Shown one piece after another: positions 62,372 through 64,000 of a stretch of DNA of 64,000 nt. The notes under the pieces were generated by a model, which worked only from the letters and a program-made list of their open reading frames with translations, was not told the origin of the DNA and ran no database searches. The DNA is taken from positions 62,001 to 126,000 of the forward strand of contig SVEG01000003.1 in the NCBI GenBank assembly GCA_015057505.1. Reading direction: 5' to 3'. Numbering within the stretch: the stretch's first letter is position 1; the number at the start of each line of letters is the position of its first letter. Made by a program: the position numbers and the translations under genes. This stretch comes from Lachnospiraceae bacterium. Its GTDB lineage: Bacteria > Bacillota > Clostridia > Lachnospirales > Lachnospiraceae.

Positions 62372-62475
62372 GCGCAAGAGAAAAACAAGCGGCGCGAAGC
62401 GACATTTGTTTTTCTTGCGCATTCAACGAGCAAACCGTCTGCGAAGCAGACAGAGAGCATGAAATGCGAGTTTGC
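62372..62475 (+). ncRNA. Structured leader before addB with three-way junction, copy 2
   Basis: A hairpin GCGCAAG/CTTGCGC plus AAAAACAA/TTGTTTTT (62372-62388 with 62406-62420, two-base bulge) holds an inner CGC-GAA-GCG. Next comes GCAAAC/GTTTGC (62430-62435 with 62470-62475) enclosing GTCTGC-GAA-GCAGAC (62437-62451) and GCAT-GAA-ATGC (62457-62467). The junction lengths (1, 5 and 2 bases) equal those at 11221-11270, with different stem bases. Confidence 0.55.
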
Positions 62476-62504
62476 GAGTTTGATATATGCGTGGGAGGTT
62501 AGCT

Positions 62505-64000
62505 ATGCCGTTACAGTTTGTTGTTGGTGGTTCGGGATACGGGAAATCGAGATATGTTTATGAGAGGATTATAGAGCAGTCTATTAAGAATGCGGACTAT
62601 AATTATTATTTTATTGTCCCGGAGCAGTACACGGTGCAGACCGAGAAGGATATTATTAAGTTGCATCCAAGCAAAGGAATTATGAATATAGATGTGCTCA
62701 GTTTCAGAAGACTGGCGTACAGGGTATTTGAGGAGACAGGAAGAAGGCAGCTTCCGCTTCTTGATGATACGGGCAAGAATCTTGTGCTTAGAAAGGTTAT
62801 TGAGGAAAACAAGGACAAGCTTTTGTTGTACAAAAATAAAGTGAAGATGCCGGGATTTGTGGAACAGGTTAAGTCTGTGATTGCGGAGCTTTATCAGTAC
62901 GGTATCGGTAAGGACGAGCTTGGTAAAATGCTTGAGACGACAAAGAATCATCCGCTTTTACATACCAAGCTTTCTGATATTGCACTTATCAGGGAACAGT
63001 TTCAGAGATATATTGAGGAGCAGTATATAACCTCGGAGGAGCTTTTGGAGGTGCTTTCACAGGAGATAACAAGGTCTGAGAAATTAAGTAACAGCGTAGT
63101 TGTGCTTGACGGTTTTACGGGCTTTACGCCTGTGCAGTATAAGGTTATTCGTGCGCTTCTTATGAAGGTGCGTGATGTGATTGTGACGGTAACAGCGGAT
63201 GCTACTGAGAGTTTGTATGCCGGTGAGCTTAAGGAGACACTTTTTGGACTTGGAAAAACAACGGTATCAAAGCTCAGCGAGCTTGCTAAGGATTTGGGTA
63301 TTGCCAAAAAAGAGGATATTATTTTAAATGATGTGTCAAAGTCAAGATTTAGCGAAGAGGAGGCTCTGCGCTTCCTTGAGATGCATCTTTTTAGGGGACA
63401 TAAGGCAGTTTACGAAAAGGCGACGGATGCAATACGTATTTCGGAGCATCTGAATATGCGTAAGGAAGCGGAATATGTTGCGGCTCAGGTATTATCTCTG
63501 GTGCGTGATGAGGGTTATCTTTTTAGGGATATTGCGGTCGTGACAGGTGCGCTTGAAAGCTATAAGGAGCCTCTTGAGGAGGCTTTTGAGGCTTGCGGTA
63601 TTCCGTGTTTTGCGGATTACAAGTTAAGACTTATGGGGAATCCGCTTGTTGAGCTTATAAGAAGTCTTTTCGAAATAAGCAGGACGGATTACTCTTTTGA
63701 GAGTGTTTTTACTCTTTTAAAGACAGGGTTGTCGGATTTGACGGAAGAGGAAATCAATCTTCTTGAGAATTATTGTGCGACTTACGGTGTGAGAGGTAAG
63801 AAACGCTGGAGCAGTGTGTGGAAGCGTAAGAACGAGGCGGAGTCGGAAGAGAATGAGCGCATTAATGCTTTGAGAGAAAGGGTTATATCAGAACTTCTTC
63901 CGGTCACGGAGGTACTTGGAGAATCATCTAAGCCGGTTCGTGAGAAAATGACAGCGATTTACGGACTCCTTATAAGTGATGCTTTTAAGTGTTCAGAGAA
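62505..64000 (+). CDS. addB: AddB helicase-nuclease subunit (3' end outside window)
   Basis: AddB is one subunit of the AddAB (RexBA) helicase-nuclease that resects double-strand breaks for RecA. About 498 residues are visible of the usual ~1,150. The N-terminus has FVVGGSGYGKSRY with Walker A GGSGYGKS (residues 8-15), then FIVPEQYTVQTEKD, DVLSFRRLAYRVFEE and VVLDGFTGFTPVQ. These are AddB motifs. ATG 62505 follows GGGAGGTTAGCT. The C-terminal Fe-S nuclease domain lies beyond the window. addA would be expected downstream. Confidence 0.93.
   Translation, partial: MPLQFVVGGSGYGKSRYVYERIIEQSIKNADYNYYFIVPEQYTVQTEKDIIKLHPSKGIMNIDVLSFRRLAYRVFEETGRRQLPLLDDTGKNLVLRKVIEENKDKLLLYKNKVKMPGFVEQVKSVIAELYQYGIGKDELGKMLETTKNHPLLHTKLSDIALIREQFQRYIEEQYITSEELLEVLSQEITRSEKLSNSVVVLDGFTGFTPVQYKVIRALLMKVRDVIVTVTADATESLYAGELKETLFGLGKTTVSKLSELAKDLGIAKKEDIILNDVSKSRFSEEEALRFLEMHLFRGHKAVYEKATDAIRISEHLNMRKEAEYVAAQVLSLVRDEGYLFRDIAVVTGALESYKEPLEEAFEACGIPCFADYKLRLMGNPLVELIRSLFEISRTDYSFESVFTLLKTGLSDLTEEEINLLENYCATYGVRGKKRWSSVWKRKNEAESEENERINALRERVISELLPVTEVLGESSKPVREKMTAIYGLLISDAFKCSE

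Noticed and set aside
61604-62422. Short open frames in both arms of the large inverted repeat, sharing a Cys-rich peptide around SHCALCPCRQPAVW
   Set aside because: The peptide is shared only because the arms are reverse complements; no ribosome binding sites or family similarity support translation.
62372-62475. A short CRISPR array because of repeated GAA-loop hairpins
   Set aside because: There are no equal-length direct repeats with unique spacers and no cas genes anywhere in the window.
1-64000. tRNA or rRNA genes
   Set aside because: No cloverleaf with the TTC-arm consensus and no rRNA-like segment was seen in the intergenic regions that were read.

Overview
The window looks like chromosomal DNA of a low-GC Gram-positive anaerobe of the class Clostridia, most probably a Lachnospiraceae relative (Butyrivibrio/Roseburia/Eubacterium-like). 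The grounds are the gene order secY-adk-map-KOW-infA-rpmJ-rpsM-rpsK-rpsD-rpoA-rplQ-ecfA1-ecfA2-ecfT-truA-rplM-rpsI, strong AGGAGG ribosome binding sites, consensus sigma-A promoters (TTGACA-17-TATAAT), an enlarged L17 and several families typical of that group. This placement is inference; no rRNA or tRNA gene was seen.

Layout. 1-11.2 kb: end of the spc ribosomal operon, the alpha operon, the ECF vitamin-transporter module, truA and rplM-rpsI. 11.2-18.2 kb: a visibly AT-richer accessory block with a structured RNA-like element, a YdcF-like protein, a DeoR-type regulator, a RloA/RloB (AbiL-like) ATPase plus TOPRIM-like pair with a DUF6414-like third gene, then a DUF262/HNH nuclease and a DUF6037-like protein. 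This is the best candidate for a poorly described anti-phage cassette. 18.2-31.5 kb: two MATE exporters, a MerR-methyltransferase fusion beside a nucleoside phosphorylase, a DUF1848 Fe-S protein, a double-domain RhaM-like protein, a lipoprotein, a PadR/DUF2812 pair under twin palindromic operators, a chemoreceptor, a proline-rich protein and a methyltransferase.

31.5-40.1 kb: a large membrane-anchored protein with a degenerate C39-peptidase-like tail, then a full oligopeptide ABC importer (oppABCDF) with a 201-nt imperfect palindrome between oppD and oppF. 40.1-50.3 kb: YitT, a GntR-ABC-GNAT operon, ftsH, a trigger-factor/SurA-like membrane protein, a methyltransferase, hslO and a polytopic membrane protein. 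50.3-61.7 kb: a GH2 glycosidase, a truncated sigma-70-like protein, PBP1A, a DUF6514-like protein, YigZ, a CgeB-like glycosyltransferase, typA and an FMN_bind-like membrane protein. 61.7-64 kb: a ~583-bp imperfect inverted repeat, a structured leader and the 5' part of addB.

The most unusual signals are non-coding. (1) A ~583-bp inverted repeat lies next to addB. (2) A 201-nt palindrome lies inside the opp operon. (3) A leader motif is shared by rplM-rpsI and an unrelated lipoprotein gene. (4) A three-way-junction element occurs twice (11.2 kb and 62.4 kb) with covarying stems. All functions are from reading motifs and gene context; no database search was possible.
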